DNA from: Oscillospiraceae bacterium
GTDB lineage: Bacteria; Bacillota; Clostridia; Oscillospirales; Ruminococcaceae
NCBI GenBank assembly: GCA_017528675.1
Contig: JAFXOO010000099.1
Span: forward strand, 1-12,577
Direction of reading: 5' to 3'
Length of the DNA: 12,577 nucleotides
Shown: piece by piece, positions 1 through 8,067 of the stretch
Layout of the letters: each line of letters opens with the position of its first letter
Position numbering within the stretch: the first letter of the stretch is position 1
The notes under the pieces: generated by a model
Seen by the model: the letters and a program-made list of their open reading frames with translations, nothing else
The model's database searches: none
What the model was told of the DNA's origin: nothing
Translations under genes and position numbers: made by a program

Positions 1-3000
1 AACGTAGGCGGCGGCGTGAGCCTTGGGGAACATATACTTGATCTTCAGACAGCTCTCGATGTACCACTCAGGAACGTTGTGGTCGCGGAGCATCTGGATG
101 ATCTCAGGGGTGAACTGCTTGGGCGCCTTTCCCTTACGGGTCCACTCCATGATCTGGAACGCCATTTTTGGCTCAACGCCCTTATAGAGCAGGGTTGTCA
201 TGATGCTGTCACGGGTACCGATTACCTGAGAAATTGTGCAGGTGCCATCGGCAATCAGATCTTTTGCATTGCCCAGCCATACGTCCGTACCGTGCGACAG
301 GCCGGAGATCTGAAGAAAGTCCGAAAATTTGGTCGGCTTGGCATCGAGAAGCATCTGGATGGTAAAGCCTGTGCCCATTTCCGGGATGCCAAGACTTCCG
401 GTCTTGCAGAAGATGTCCTCCTCCGTCACCCCAAGCACCGAACAGTCTGTACACATCTGAATCACCTTCTGGTCATAACCCGGAACATCCTTGATGAGCT
501 TTCCCGTCATATCCTCAAGATGCTTGTAAAGCGTCGGCACAACGTGTCCAAGCTCGTCAAGCTTCAGAATTGTGTCGTGAATGGAGTGGAAGTCGAAGTG
601 CGTGGTGATGACATCAGAATCCGCAGCATCCGCCGGATGCTGAACAGGCGTGAAATCATAGACCTCATAATCCGAAGGTACAACCACCATGCCGCCGGGA
701 TGCTGACCGGTCGTCCGCTTGATGCCGGTACAGCCGATGGAAAGGCGGTTTTCTTCGGTCGCATTGAGTACAATCCCCTGCTCCTCAAGGTATTTTTTGA
801 CGAAACCATAAGCGGTCTTATCCGCAATCGTGCCGATGGTACCGGCCTTGAACACGTTGTCACGTCCGAACAGTTCTTCTGTGTAACGGTGGGCACTTGA
901 CTGATACTCACCTGAGAAATTCAGGTCGATATCCGGCGCCTTATCTCCGTCAAAGCCAAGGAATGTCTCGAACGGGATATCGTGGCCGTCCTTCAGCATT
1001 TCTGTACCGCACTCCGGACACGCCTTATCCGGCATGTCAAACCCGGAGCCGTATTCACCGGTCGTGTTGAATTCGCTGTGCTTGCATTTCGGGCAGACAT
1101 AGTGCGGCACCAGCGGATTGACCTCCGAGATACCCGCCATACTTGCCACAAACGACGAACCGACAGATCCACGGGAGCCGACATGATAGCCGTGCTCCTC
1201 GGAGTTATAGACAAGTTTCTGGGCAATCATGTACAGCACAGAAAAGCCGTGCTTGATGATCGAAGAAAGCTCTCTGTCAAGGCGTTTGTCCACAATCTCA
1301 GGAAGCGGATCGCCGTAAATCTCCTTGGCTCGCTCATGTGTGATGCGTACAAGATCTTCCTCGGCTCCGGGGATGTTCGGCGTGAAAGTCCCCTTCGGAA
1401 TCGGGAACACATGCTCACAGGCATTGGCAATCCGGCAGGGATTCGTCACAACGATTTCCTCTGCCTTTTCGGCACCGAGGTAGGAGAATTCTTCCAGCAT
1501 CTCATCCGTAGTCCGCAGGTAGAGCGGCGGCTGGTTGTCCGCATCGCTGAATCCCTGCCCGGAGGTCAGAATCTTGCGGTAGATTCCGTCCTTCGGATCG
1601 AGAAAGTGTACGTCGCAGGTCGCAACGACCGGAATGCCAAGCTTCTCACCAAGTGCAACCACCTTCCGGTTGTAATCCCGCAGATCCTCCTCGTTCTGGG
1701 CGGTCTCATTGCGGATCAGGAATTCATTGTTGGCAATCGGCTGAATTTCGAGATAATCATAGAACCGGGCGAGCTTTTCAAGTTCCTTCTGCGGCTTGTT
1801 ATCCACGATAGCACGGAACAGTTCGCCCGCTTCACAGGCAGACCCGAAGATCAGACCGTCCCGGTTCTCCTCCAGCACGGATTTCGGCAGCAGCGGATGC
1901 TTGTAGTAATACTTCAGATGCCCATAGGACACCAGCCGGTACAGATTCTTCAATCCGACCTGATTGCGCACCAGAATAATCTGGTGGTAGGATTTGAGCT
2001 TCTTGACATCAATGCTGTCTGTCTTGGTATTGAAATCTCCGAGTGTCGCAAGTCCCTTCTCCTTGATGAGGCGTTCTGTCAGTGTCACATAAACCTTTGC
2101 CAGGATCGCTGCATCCTCATTGGCACGATGATGCCCGAAATTGCCCAGCTTCAGATGCTTGACCACCGTGTCGAGCTTATGACGCCCGAGCTGCGGCAAT
2201 GCCGACTGGCACAATACAAGTGTGTCAAGCCAGCTATAGTCAAAAGCGATGCCATGACGCTTCTTGATGCTGTCAATAAACGAGGTATCGAACCGGGCAT
2301 TATGCGCTGCAAGCACAGGCGTATCGCCGCAGAATTCCATAAACATCCGCAGCGCCTCTGCTTCCTTCGGCGCATTGGCAACCATCTCGTCCGTGATGCG
2401 GGTCAGCTCAGTGATCTTCTCCGGAATGTGCTTTTCCGGATTGACGAAGATGTCAAAGCTGTCCACAATCTGCATGCCCTTGAGCTTGACAGCGCCGATC
2501 TCAGTCAGGCGGTCACGTTCGGGGCTGAAGCCTGTAGTCTCAACGTCAAATATGATGATCTCATCCTGGAGACTGCGGTCGTCATGGCCGTGCATGATTT
2601 TGGGCATATCGAGATCGTTGACCACATACGCTTCGCAGCCGTAGATCACCTTGAAGTCAGGGTCCTTGATGGATGCTTCTGCATTCATGGCATCCGGGAA
2701 CCCCTGTACGACACCGTGGTCTGTGATGGCGATGGCAGGAAATCCCCAGTCGTGCGCACGCTTGATGAGATCGCCGGCCGGTGTGACCGCATCCATTGCT
2801 GACATATTGGTATGACAATGCAGCTCCACACGCTTCCGTTCTGCGGTATCTTTCCGCTGCTTGCGCTTGCGTTTCACGATGGAATCCGGACGCATCACAG
2901 GCTCGTGCGCAAAGGTATCATCCTCGATCTTGCCGGCAACAAGAATGCTGACGTCCTTTTTCAGTTCATCGAGGTGAAGCTGTTCGAGCTTCTTGGTGCT

Positions 3001-3840
3001 GTCAAAGATCTTGACCAGTACAGAACCGGAAAAATCGGTAATCTGGTAGGTCATGATGCGGCGGTCGCCCTTGACATCTCTTGTCTCTGTTGCAAAAATA
3101 TCGCCGTACACCACAACCCGCTCGCCTCGTGTCTGCAAGGCCTGCGGGATCGGGATTGCTTCGTCACGGATGGGGCGTCCTTTGATAAGGACATCCTCGC
3201 CTTTGACAGAGGCGAGCTGTACGGCATCGCCGGAGACCGTCTGCGGCGTATCCGGGATGGGAGGGGGCGTATAGACCGGACGCTCCGGTACCGGCGGCGG
3301 AGGCGGCGGTGCATCAAATTCGGGAGGAGCCTCCTCAATTACACGCTGAAGCTCGGCCTCACCGATTGTGCCCGGACCGGATAGCGTGACAGTGACCTTG
3401 GTGTCGAAATGTTCTTTCACAAAATCACTGAACACCTTCTCAAAGGAAAACTTTTCAAGAATCGGTCTGCCGCCGTTATGGAGTGTAATATGGATTTCAT
3501 GTTCCCGCCAGTCCCAGTCTGCCTTATTGAGAAAGCCGTTGATGATAGGCAGTTTCCGCTTGAGCATGCCAATCAGGTCCGGGATGCAGTCAGGTGTGAA
3601 AAGCGATGCATCGTAGAGGCAATCCAGCCGGAGCTTCTGCACCTGAAGTGCTGTGCCGACGCTCTGCTCAAAATGCAGCACATCCGCAAACGGCACGATA
3701 CTCCCGAACCGTACTGCAAATGTAATCTCGTTGAGAGTGGTCTGGTTATAGCGGATATTCTCAATCACCCCCTGCTGTACCGAGGGCGGAATATCCTTTG
3801 TATATTGCTGGAGAAACTCCAGCAGTGTCGCATTTGCCAT
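1..3840 (-). CDS. polC: DNA polymerase III PolC-type, alpha subunit with built-in 3'-5' exonuclease (partial, C-terminus off the left edge)
   Basis: Replicative polymerase of low-GC Gram-positive bacteria. In the window, 1280 codons are open from an ATG at 3840-3838; the family is about 1430-1460 residues, so roughly 150-180 C-terminal residues are missing. Domains in order: N-terminal domain (1-170), proline-rich linker (about 172-200, six prolines in a row at 178-183), OB fold (about 235-330), then a PHP domain opening with VELHCHTNMSAMDAV at 338 and continuing with TDHG (D374, H375). A DEDDh exonuclease is inserted in the PHP domain: DVETTG (D432, E434), HNARFD (D518), HHRANEDA (H571, D576). 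The polymerase part shows GSRGSVGSSF at 888, a zinc site C916/C919/C941/C944, and the catalytic aspartates D970 and D972 in PDIDLNFSG, with D1095 in KLDELGH as the third. All these motifs lie in one frame, so no frameshift is seen. A Shine-Dalgarno AAGGGAG overlaps the ispG stop and sits 5 bases before the ATG. It is the last gene of the block visible here. Confidence 0.97.
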   Translation of the reverse strand, partial: MANATLLEFLQQYTKDIPPSVQQGVIENIRYNQTTLNEITFAVRFGSIVPFADVLHFEQSVGTALQVQKLRLDCLYDASLFTPDCIPDLIGMLKRKLPIINGFLNKADWDWREHEIHITLHNGGRPILEKFSFEKVFSDFVKEHFDTKVTVTLSGPGTIGEAELQRVIEEAPPEFDAPPPPPPVPERPVYTPPPIPDTPQTVSGDAVQLASVKGEDVLIKGRPIRDEAIPIPQALQTRGERVVVYGDIFATETRDVKGDRRIMTYQITDFSGSVLVKIFDSTKKLEQLHLDELKKDVSILVAGKIEDDTFAHEPVMRPDSIVKRKRKQRKDTAERKRVELHCHTNMSAMDAVTPAGDLIKRAHDWGFPAIAITDHGVVQGFPDAMNAEASIKDPDFKVIYGCEAYVVNDLDMPKIMHGHDDRSLQDEIIIFDVETTGFSPERDRLTEIGAVKLKGMQIVDSFDIFVNPEKHIPEKITELTRITDEMVANAPKEAEALRMFMEFCGDTPVLAAHNARFDTSFIDSIKKRHGIAFDYSWLDTLVLCQSALPQLGRHKLDTVVKHLKLGNFGHHRANEDAAILAKVYVTLTERLIKEKGLATLGDFNTKTDSIDVKKLKSYHQIILVRNQVGLKNLYRLVSYGHLKYYYKHPLLPKSVLEENRDGLIFGSACEAGELFRAIVDNKPQKELEKLARFYDYLEIQPIANNEFLIRNETAQNEEDLRDYNRKVVALGEKLGIPVVATCDVHFLDPKDGIYRKILTSGQGFSDADNQPPLYLRTTDEMLEEFSYLGAEKAEEIVVTNPCRIANACEHVFPIPKGTFTPNIPGAEEDLVRITHERAKEIYGDPLPEIVDKRLDRELSSIIKHGFSVLYMIAQKLVYNSEEHGYHVGSRGSVGSSFVASMAGISEVNPLVPHYVCPKCKHSEFNTTGEYGSGFDMPDKACPECGTEMLKDGHDIPFETFLGFDGDKAPDIDLNFSGEYQSSAHRYTEELFGRDNVFKAGTIGTIADKTAYGFVKKYLEEQGIVLNATEENRLSIGCTGIKRTTGQHPGGMVVVPSDYEVYDFTPVQHPADAADSDVITTHFDFHSIHDTILKLDELGHVVPTLYKHLEDMTGKLIKDVPGYDQKVIQMCTDCSVLGVTEEDIFCKTGSLGIPEMGTGFTIQMLLDAKPTKFSDFLQISGLSHGTDVWLGNAKDLIADGTCTISQVIGTRDSIMTTLLYKGVEPKMAFQIMEWTRKGKAPKQFTPEIIQMLRDHNVPEWYIESCLKIKYMFPKAHAAAYV
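3806..3824 (-). other. Start-proximal hairpin in polC coding sequence
   Basis: A perfect 8-bp inverted repeat, TGCTGGAG and CTCCAGCA, separated by three bases, covers about codons 6 to 12 of polC and begins 16 bases downstream of the first base of its ATG. In the mRNA it would form a stable stem just inside the region covered by an initiating ribosome. This may lower or tune initiation, but a stem of this size is also expected about once by chance in a window this long. Confidence 0.4.
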
Positions 3841-3850
3841 ACAGTCTCCC

Positions 3851-4888
3851 TTACAGCTTTTCCAGTTCTTCAAGCAATGCCGGTACAATCTGGGATTCCG
3901 GCACCTTCCGGAGGATCTCGCCCTTCTTGAAGAGCAGTCCGACGCCGTCACCGCCAGCCACACCAAGGTCAGCCTCTCTTGCCTCCCCAGGGCCGTTTAC
4001 GATACAGCCCATCACTGCGATTTTGACATTCTTCTCACAGTTTTGCACTGCCTCCTCCACTTGCTTGGCAAGGGAGACAAGGTCAATCTTTGTTCTGCCG
4101 CAGGTCGGGCAGGATACGAGCTGCACGCCGCTGCGCTTGTCAATGCTTTTCAGAATATCCCGGGCAGCAGCAATCTCACGCAGCGGGTCATCAGTCAGCG
4201 ACACCCGGATGGTTTCCCCGATGCCATCGTGCAGCAGAGAACCGATACCAATGGCGGATTTAATAAGCCCCATGCGCTCTGTACCTGCTTCTGTCACGCC
4301 AAGATGCAAGGGATAAGGGCATTTTTCTGCCGCAAGGCGGTAGCTTTCAATCATTCGGTTGACATCCGAGGATTTGATCGAAATAACAATGTCCTCAAAA
4401 TCAAACTGCTCAAGGAGTCTGGCGTGGCCAAGCGCCGATTCCACGAGCGCTTCTGGTGTCGGTGCACCATACTTGGCAAGAATCTCCTTTTCGAGTGAGC
4501 CAGAATTCACACCGATCCGGATGGGGATATGCTTCTCACGGCAGACATCGGCAACCTGCTTGACACGATCCATCGAGCCGATATTACCCGGATTGATACG
4601 GATTTTGTCCACACCCGCAGCAGCCGCTTCAAGGGCAATGCGGTAGTCAAAATGAATGTCTGCAACCAGCGGAATGGAGATCTTCTCCTTGATGGCGGGA
4701 ATCAGACGTACCGCTTCAAGTGTTGGAACAGCCGTCCGGATGATCTCACAGCCGGCCTGTTCCAGTGCAATTGCCTGTGCAACATTCCCGGCAACATCCT
4801 CCGCAGGAATATTCAGCATGGACTGGATATAAATATGCGCTCCGTTGAGCACACAGTTTCCGACTTTGACAGGTCTTACAGTTCTCAT
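3851..4888 (-). CDS. ispG: 4-hydroxy-3-methylbut-2-en-1-yl diphosphate synthase (GcpE/IspG)
   Basis: Penultimate enzyme of the MEP isoprenoid pathway: it reductively converts 2-C-methyl-erythritol 2,4-cyclodiphosphate to HMBPP with a [4Fe-4S] cluster. The 345-residue protein has the TIM-barrel part with VADIHFDYR (75-83) and RINPGNIG (97-104), then the cluster part with CPTCGR (C260, C263) and GCIVNGPGEA (C295, E302). The spacing of these four ligands equals that of the E. coli enzyme. Near the N-terminus the usual QSMTN reads QSMLN (22-26). The start at 4888 follows a Shine-Dalgarno AAGGAG by 8 bases. It lies 12 bases after rseP and 10 bases before polC, so the three are surely co-transcribed. 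The length is that of the short bacterial form without the extra middle domain found in plants and some other bacteria. Confidence 0.97.
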   Translation of the reverse strand: MRTVRPVKVGNCVLNGAHIYIQSMLNIPAEDVAGNVAQAIALEQAGCEIIRTAVPTLEAVRLIPAIKEKISIPLVADIHFDYRIALEAAAAGVDKIRINPGNIGSMDRVKQVADVCREKHIPIRIGVNSGSLEKEILAKYGAPTPEALVESALGHARLLEQFDFEDIVISIKSSDVNRMIESYRLAAEKCPYPLHLGVTEAGTERMGLIKSAIGIGSLLHDGIGETIRVSLTDDPLREIAAARDILKSIDKRSGVQLVSCPTCGRTKIDLVSLAKQVEEAVQNCEKNVKIAVMGCIVNGPGEAREADLGVAGGDGVGLLFKKGEILRKVPESQIVPALLEELEKL

Positions 4889-4900
4889 AGCATTCTCTCC

Positions 4901-5956
4901 TTATTTCTGAAACAGCCGAAGGATATCCTGAAACGTCACAGCAATCATCAGCAGGAACAGCAGCGCCATACCGACAAAATGCACCATACCCTCCTTTTCG
5001 GGCGGAATCGGCTTGCGGCGAATCACTTCCACTACCAGGAACACGAGCCTTGCGCCGTCAAGCGCCGGAATCGGAAGCAGATTGAATATCCCGACATTAA
5101 CGGTAATAAATGAGGCGAGCGACAGCACAGAGGTCAGATGCTCCTTGAATGTTTCGCCATAGGAGGCTGCCTCACCGATGCTCGATACGATTCCCACCGG
5201 ACCGGATAAGTCATGGAATCCGTATTTGCCTGTAACCAGATCACGAAGCGAGGACCAGATCAGTCTGCCTGTGGATATGGTGTTCAGGAAGGAATAGGAT
5301 ATTGTGTTAAAGAAGCCGAGCTTTTCTGCCTGAATGTAAAAATCCAGACGCCCCTGCGACTTTTTGTTATAGAAACGGACATTCTCCAGCACAGTCTTTT
5401 CACCGTCACGAATCACAACAACGGTCATCTGGTCATTCTCATTGGTCTGGAGCTTATAGGATAAATCTGTATCTGTCAGGATGCGCATACCATCAATCGA
5501 ATAAATCTGATCTCCGATCTGAAGGCCGCAGGTCTCACTTGTGGACCAGGATTCTCCGCTCTCGTTATCCTTCGGGAAATCGGCAATCCGAAGGGTTGCA
5601 ACATTGCCATAGAGTATGGTCGTTATGAGAATCAGAATGAAGCCAAGAATCAGATTCATGATCGGGCCGGCAAATACAACCGCCATACGCCGCCAGACAG
5701 GTGCATGCATGAAGGCTCTGGGGTCATCACTCGTGCCGTCCTCGCCTTCCATAGCGCAGAATCCGCCGACCGGGAATGCCCGCAGGGAGTATTCTGTTTC
5801 GCCTACCTGCTTCTTCAGAAGGACAGGCCCCATGCCGATTGCAAATTTATTGACTCGGATTCCGCTGAGCTTGGCAACAGCAAAATGTCCGAACTCATGC
5901 AGCACGATAATTACAAAAAACACCAGAAGTGCGATCAGAATTGAAACAATGCTCAT
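4901..5956 (-). CDS. rseP: Site-2 intramembrane zinc metalloprotease (RseP/RasP family, M50)
   Basis: Membrane protease that cuts anti-sigma factors or leftover signal peptides inside the bilayer; the substrate in this organism cannot be read from the sequence. The 351-residue protein begins with a hydrophobic helix carrying the zinc motif HEFGH (20-24, H20/E21/H24). Next come FPVGGF (61-66) and a second helix starting in AGPIMN (96-101). A single PDZ domain spans about 120-205, with GLQIGDQIYSIDG at 144-156. A short SGPVGI segment (251-256) follows, then NLLPIPALDG (292-301), which supplies the third zinc ligand D300. A last helix lies at about 328-345. The start at 5956 is preceded by AGAAAGGG, 8 bases upstream. 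It sits 31 bases after dxr and 12 before ispG, the usual place in this conserved cluster. One PDZ domain matches Gram-positive family members rather than the two in E. coli. Confidence 0.96.
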   Translation of the reverse strand: MSIVSILIALLVFFVIIVLHEFGHFAVAKLSGIRVNKFAIGMGPVLLKKQVGETEYSLRAFPVGGFCAMEGEDGTSDDPRAFMHAPVWRRMAVVFAGPIMNLILGFILILITTILYGNVATLRIADFPKDNESGESWSTSETCGLQIGDQIYSIDGMRILTDTDLSYKLQTNENDQMTVVVIRDGEKTVLENVRFYNKKSQGRLDFYIQAEKLGFFNTISYSFLNTISTGRLIWSSLRDLVTGKYGFHDLSGPVGIVSSIGEAASYGETFKEHLTSVLSLASFITVNVGIFNLLPIPALDGARLVFLVVEVIRRKPIPPEKEGMVHFVGMALLFLLMIAVTFQDILRLFQK

Positions 5957-5987
5957 AAATCCAACCCTTTCTCTCTATAGTGCGGGA

Positions 5988-7136
5988 TTATTTCCGGGAA
6001 ATGTGCTCAAGCACATAGGCACGGGCAGCCTGGTCGGCTTCAAGTACATCCTCGTAGGAACCAACTTCTCCTCCGGGGACATGCTCCATTGCTGCACGGA
6101 CAAGCTCTCCGATTTCAAGGAAGCCGATCTCATCCCGCAGGAAATGCCATACAGCCTCCTCATTGGCGCCATTCACAATCGCAGGACGAAGTCCTCCTTC
6201 TGTAATGGCATCAATCGCCGCACGCAGGCAGTCAAATGTCTCATAATCCGGCTTTTCAAATGTCAGTGCGCCATAATCCGTCAGCGAAAGCGGCTTCGTC
6301 GGGCACGAAAGGCGCTGCGGATAGAGCAGAGCGTACTGGATCGGGATTTTCATATCCGGGACACCCATCTGCCCGATGACTGCATAGTCCTCGAATTCCA
6401 CAGCAGAATGCAGGACACTCTGCCGGTGAACCACAATCTCAATCTGAGAAGGTTCGAGATCGAACAGCCACTTTGCCTCGATGAATTCAAGTCCTTTGTT
6501 CATCAGCGTTGAGGAATCAATCGTGATTTTGCTGCCCATGTTCCAGTTGGGATGCTTCAGTGCATCGGCGGCACGAACCTGTGTAAGATCTGCTTTTTTT
6601 CTGCCAAAAAACGGCCCGCCGGATGCCGTCAGAATGATTTTGCGGATGCGGTTCATGGAGTTGCCCTGTAAACTCTGGAAAATGGCAGAATGCTCACTGT
6701 CTACAGGATAGATTTTCACGCCCTTCTCGGCAGCAGCCTTCATGACGAGTGAACCTCCCGCTACAAGTGTCTCCTTGTTGGCAAGGGCAATATCTGTTCC
6801 TGCCGCAATCGCTTTCAATGTCGGCAGCAGTCCTACCATTCCGACCACGGAATTCAGCAGGATATCATGGGACTTCGCACTTGCTATTTCACACAGGCCA
6901 TCCATACCGGTCAGGATCTCAATGCGCTCCCCCCTGAGGAGTGTCTCAAGCTGTTCGGTGCGGGACGGGTCATAGATGCAGACCGCCTCCGGGTGGTATT
7001 TTTTTGCCTGCTCTGCAAGCAGCTCCACATTGCTGTGAGCTGCAAGCGCAGTCACCTGCAAGCCATGCTTTTCCACAACTTCAAGCGCCTGCGTACCGAT
7101 GGAACCTGTAGAGCCAAGAATGGCTATTTTCTTCAT
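5988..7136 (-). CDS. dxr: 1-deoxy-D-xylulose 5-phosphate reductoisomerase
   Basis: First committed enzyme of the MEP pathway; it rearranges and reduces DXP to 2-C-methyl-D-erythritol 4-phosphate with NADPH and a divalent metal. The N-terminus MKKIAILGSTGSIGTQ contains the NADPH-binding GSTGSIG at 8-14. Further motifs are ANKETLV (119-125), the metal ligands D146 and E148 in PVDSEHSA, TASGGPF (170-176), HPNWNMG (195-201) and the third metal ligand E217 in NKGLE. The length of 382 residues is normal. I chose the ATG at 7136 because AAAGGAG lies 6 bases before it and the glycine-rich loop then sits at the family position. An in-frame ATG at 7184 would add 16 unrelated residues, lies inside a hairpin stem and has no ribosome-binding site. 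The gene follows cdsA after 70 bases, the longest gap in the block. The same block carries ispG, another enzyme of the pathway. Confidence 0.97.
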   Translation of the reverse strand: MKKIAILGSTGSIGTQALEVVEKHGLQVTALAAHSNVELLAEQAKKYHPEAVCIYDPSRTEQLETLLRGERIEILTGMDGLCEIASAKSHDILLNSVVGMVGLLPTLKAIAAGTDIALANKETLVAGGSLVMKAAAEKGVKIYPVDSEHSAIFQSLQGNSMNRIRKIILTASGGPFFGRKKADLTQVRAADALKHPNWNMGSKITIDSSTLMNKGLEFIEAKWLFDLEPSQIEIVVHRQSVLHSAVEFEDYAVIGQMGVPDMKIPIQYALLYPQRLSCPTKPLSLTDYGALTFEKPDYETFDCLRAAIDAITEGGLRPAIVNGANEEAVWHFLRDEIGFLEIGELVRAAMEHVPGGEVGSYEDVLEADQAARAYVLEHISRK

Positions 7137-7152
7137 AGGAAACTCCTTTCCC

Positions 7153-7172
7153 TGCCGGATGCGATTCCGGCA
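7153..7172 (-). other. 7-bp hairpin immediately upstream of the dxr ribosome-binding site
   Basis: TGCCGGA and TCCGGCA form a perfect 7-bp stem with a six-base loop. It ends three bases before the dxr Shine-Dalgarno (7143-7149). It lacks a T tract on either strand, so it is not an intrinsic terminator. It could limit or shape access of ribosomes to dxr or mark an RNA-processing site; both are inferences. Confidence 0.55.
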
Positions 7173-7174
7173 CA

Positions 7175-7203
7175 ATAAGCCCATCTGCTGAAGATGGGCT
7201 TAT
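7175..7203 (-). other. 12-bp perfect hairpin in the cdsA-dxr junction
   Basis: ATAAGCCCATCT and its exact reverse complement are separated by five bases (7187-7191), four bases after the cdsA stop codon (transcript direction). A 12-bp perfect stem is far beyond chance for a window of this size. On the minus strand the stem is followed by TTGTGCC rather than a run of T, and the plus strand also lacks a T tract, so termination is at best partial. A structure that protects the 3' end of upstream mRNA segments, a processing site, or an attenuator are possible roles. Confidence 0.7.
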
Positions 7204-7206
7204 CTG

Positions 7207-8067
7207 TCAAAAAATTGTAAATGCATGCACGAACAGATAGAATACCGGTGCAACAAACAGCACACTGTCAAAGCGGTCTGTCAGACCGCCGTGTCCGGGC
7301 ATAATCTTGCCGTAATCCTTGATATTCTTTTCCCGCTTGATAACCGAGAAGGTCAGATCACCAAGCACACTGACACCTGCGCAAACTACACCGAGCAGCG
7401 CCGTTTTGATACCGGTAATCACCGAAAACGGAACGTTCCGTATCAGCGCATAGACAATGAAAACGCCAAAGAAAATGACTGCGTTGCTGATCAGGCCGCC
7501 AACAAATCCTTCGACCGTCTTCTTCGGTGAAATATTCGGGCACAGCTTGTGTTTACCCAGGAATACACCGGAAAAATAGGCGCCGGAATCTGCAATCCAT
7601 GCCCCGCAGAGCGCCAGCACAAGATAGAGCAATCCATGTGCCTCTCCGCCAAGGTAGTTCACGTCAATCAGCTTTTCCAGGGACCACGGTACAAAGCACA
7701 TTGCACCGCCCATAAAGCTGAGCTGTTCGACCTTGTAGGAACCATGATGCCACAAAAACTCGATAAACAGTGCAAACAAGCACACCGGGAGCACCAGCCT
7801 GCGGGCAATTTCGGTGCACTCTGCGAGCGGGTGATCCGGTGTCAGAACATGTTGCAGATAATCAAGAATCGGGTCGGTAATCCCGTAGAGCAGCACGCCG
7901 CAGAGTGCCAAACGGAACTGCACACCGTCAACTGCTCTGGAAAGCTCAAAAAGGATAATGGCTATGACAATACTCAGCAGAAGCGGCAGTACAATCGTGT
8001 TATGAAACACGAACGCCAGCATGACGATAACAATACCAACGGCTGAGGAGATGATTCTGACCGCCAT
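7207..8067 (-). CDS. cdsA: Phosphatidate cytidylyltransferase (CDP-diglyceride synthase)
   Basis: Integral membrane enzyme that makes CDP-diacylglycerol from phosphatidic acid and CTP, the branch point of phospholipid synthesis. The 286-residue protein is mostly hydrophobic, with about eight membrane segments. It carries WIADSGAYF (157-165), SPKKTVEG (180-187) and the family signature at 241-267 (SVIKRE, KDYG, PGHGGLTDRFD) that binds metal and CTP. Its ATG overlaps the uppS stop by one base (TAATG at 8065-8069), a typical arrangement for translational coupling. No strong separate Shine-Dalgarno is needed in that arrangement, although purine-rich uppS sequence precedes it. It ends four bases before the 12-bp hairpin. 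Confidence 0.96.
   Translation of the reverse strand: MAVRIISSAVGIVIVMLAFVFHNTIVLPLLLSIVIAIILFELSRAVDGVQFRLALCGVLLYGITDPILDYLQHVLTPDHPLAECTEIARRLVLPVCLFALFIEFLWHHGSYKVEQLSFMGGAMCFVPWSLEKLIDVNYLGGEAHGLLYLVLALCGAWIADSGAYFSGVFLGKHKLCPNISPKKTVEGFVGGLISNAVIFFGVFIVYALIRNVPFSVITGIKTALLGVVCAGVSVLGDLTFSVIKREKNIKDYGKIMPGHGGLTDRFDSVLFVAPVFYLFVHAFTIF

Noticed and set aside
982..2802. A 606-codon open frame on the plus strand, and others at 16-900 and 2812-3384, opposite polC
   Set aside because: They lie wholly antisense to polC, whose frame carries every expected catalytic motif. Their translations have no recognisable domain and a histidine/arginine/cysteine-rich look typical of antisense shadows.
7137..7184. 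Longer dxr reading frame starting at 7184
   Set aside because: The added 16 residues are unlike the family, that ATG lies inside the 12-bp hairpin, and a strong Shine-Dalgarno supports the start at 7136.
7175..7203. The 12-bp hairpin as an intrinsic terminator of cdsA
   Set aside because: No T run follows the stem on either strand, and dxr, rseP, ispG and polC continue in the same direction with no clear promoter in the gap.
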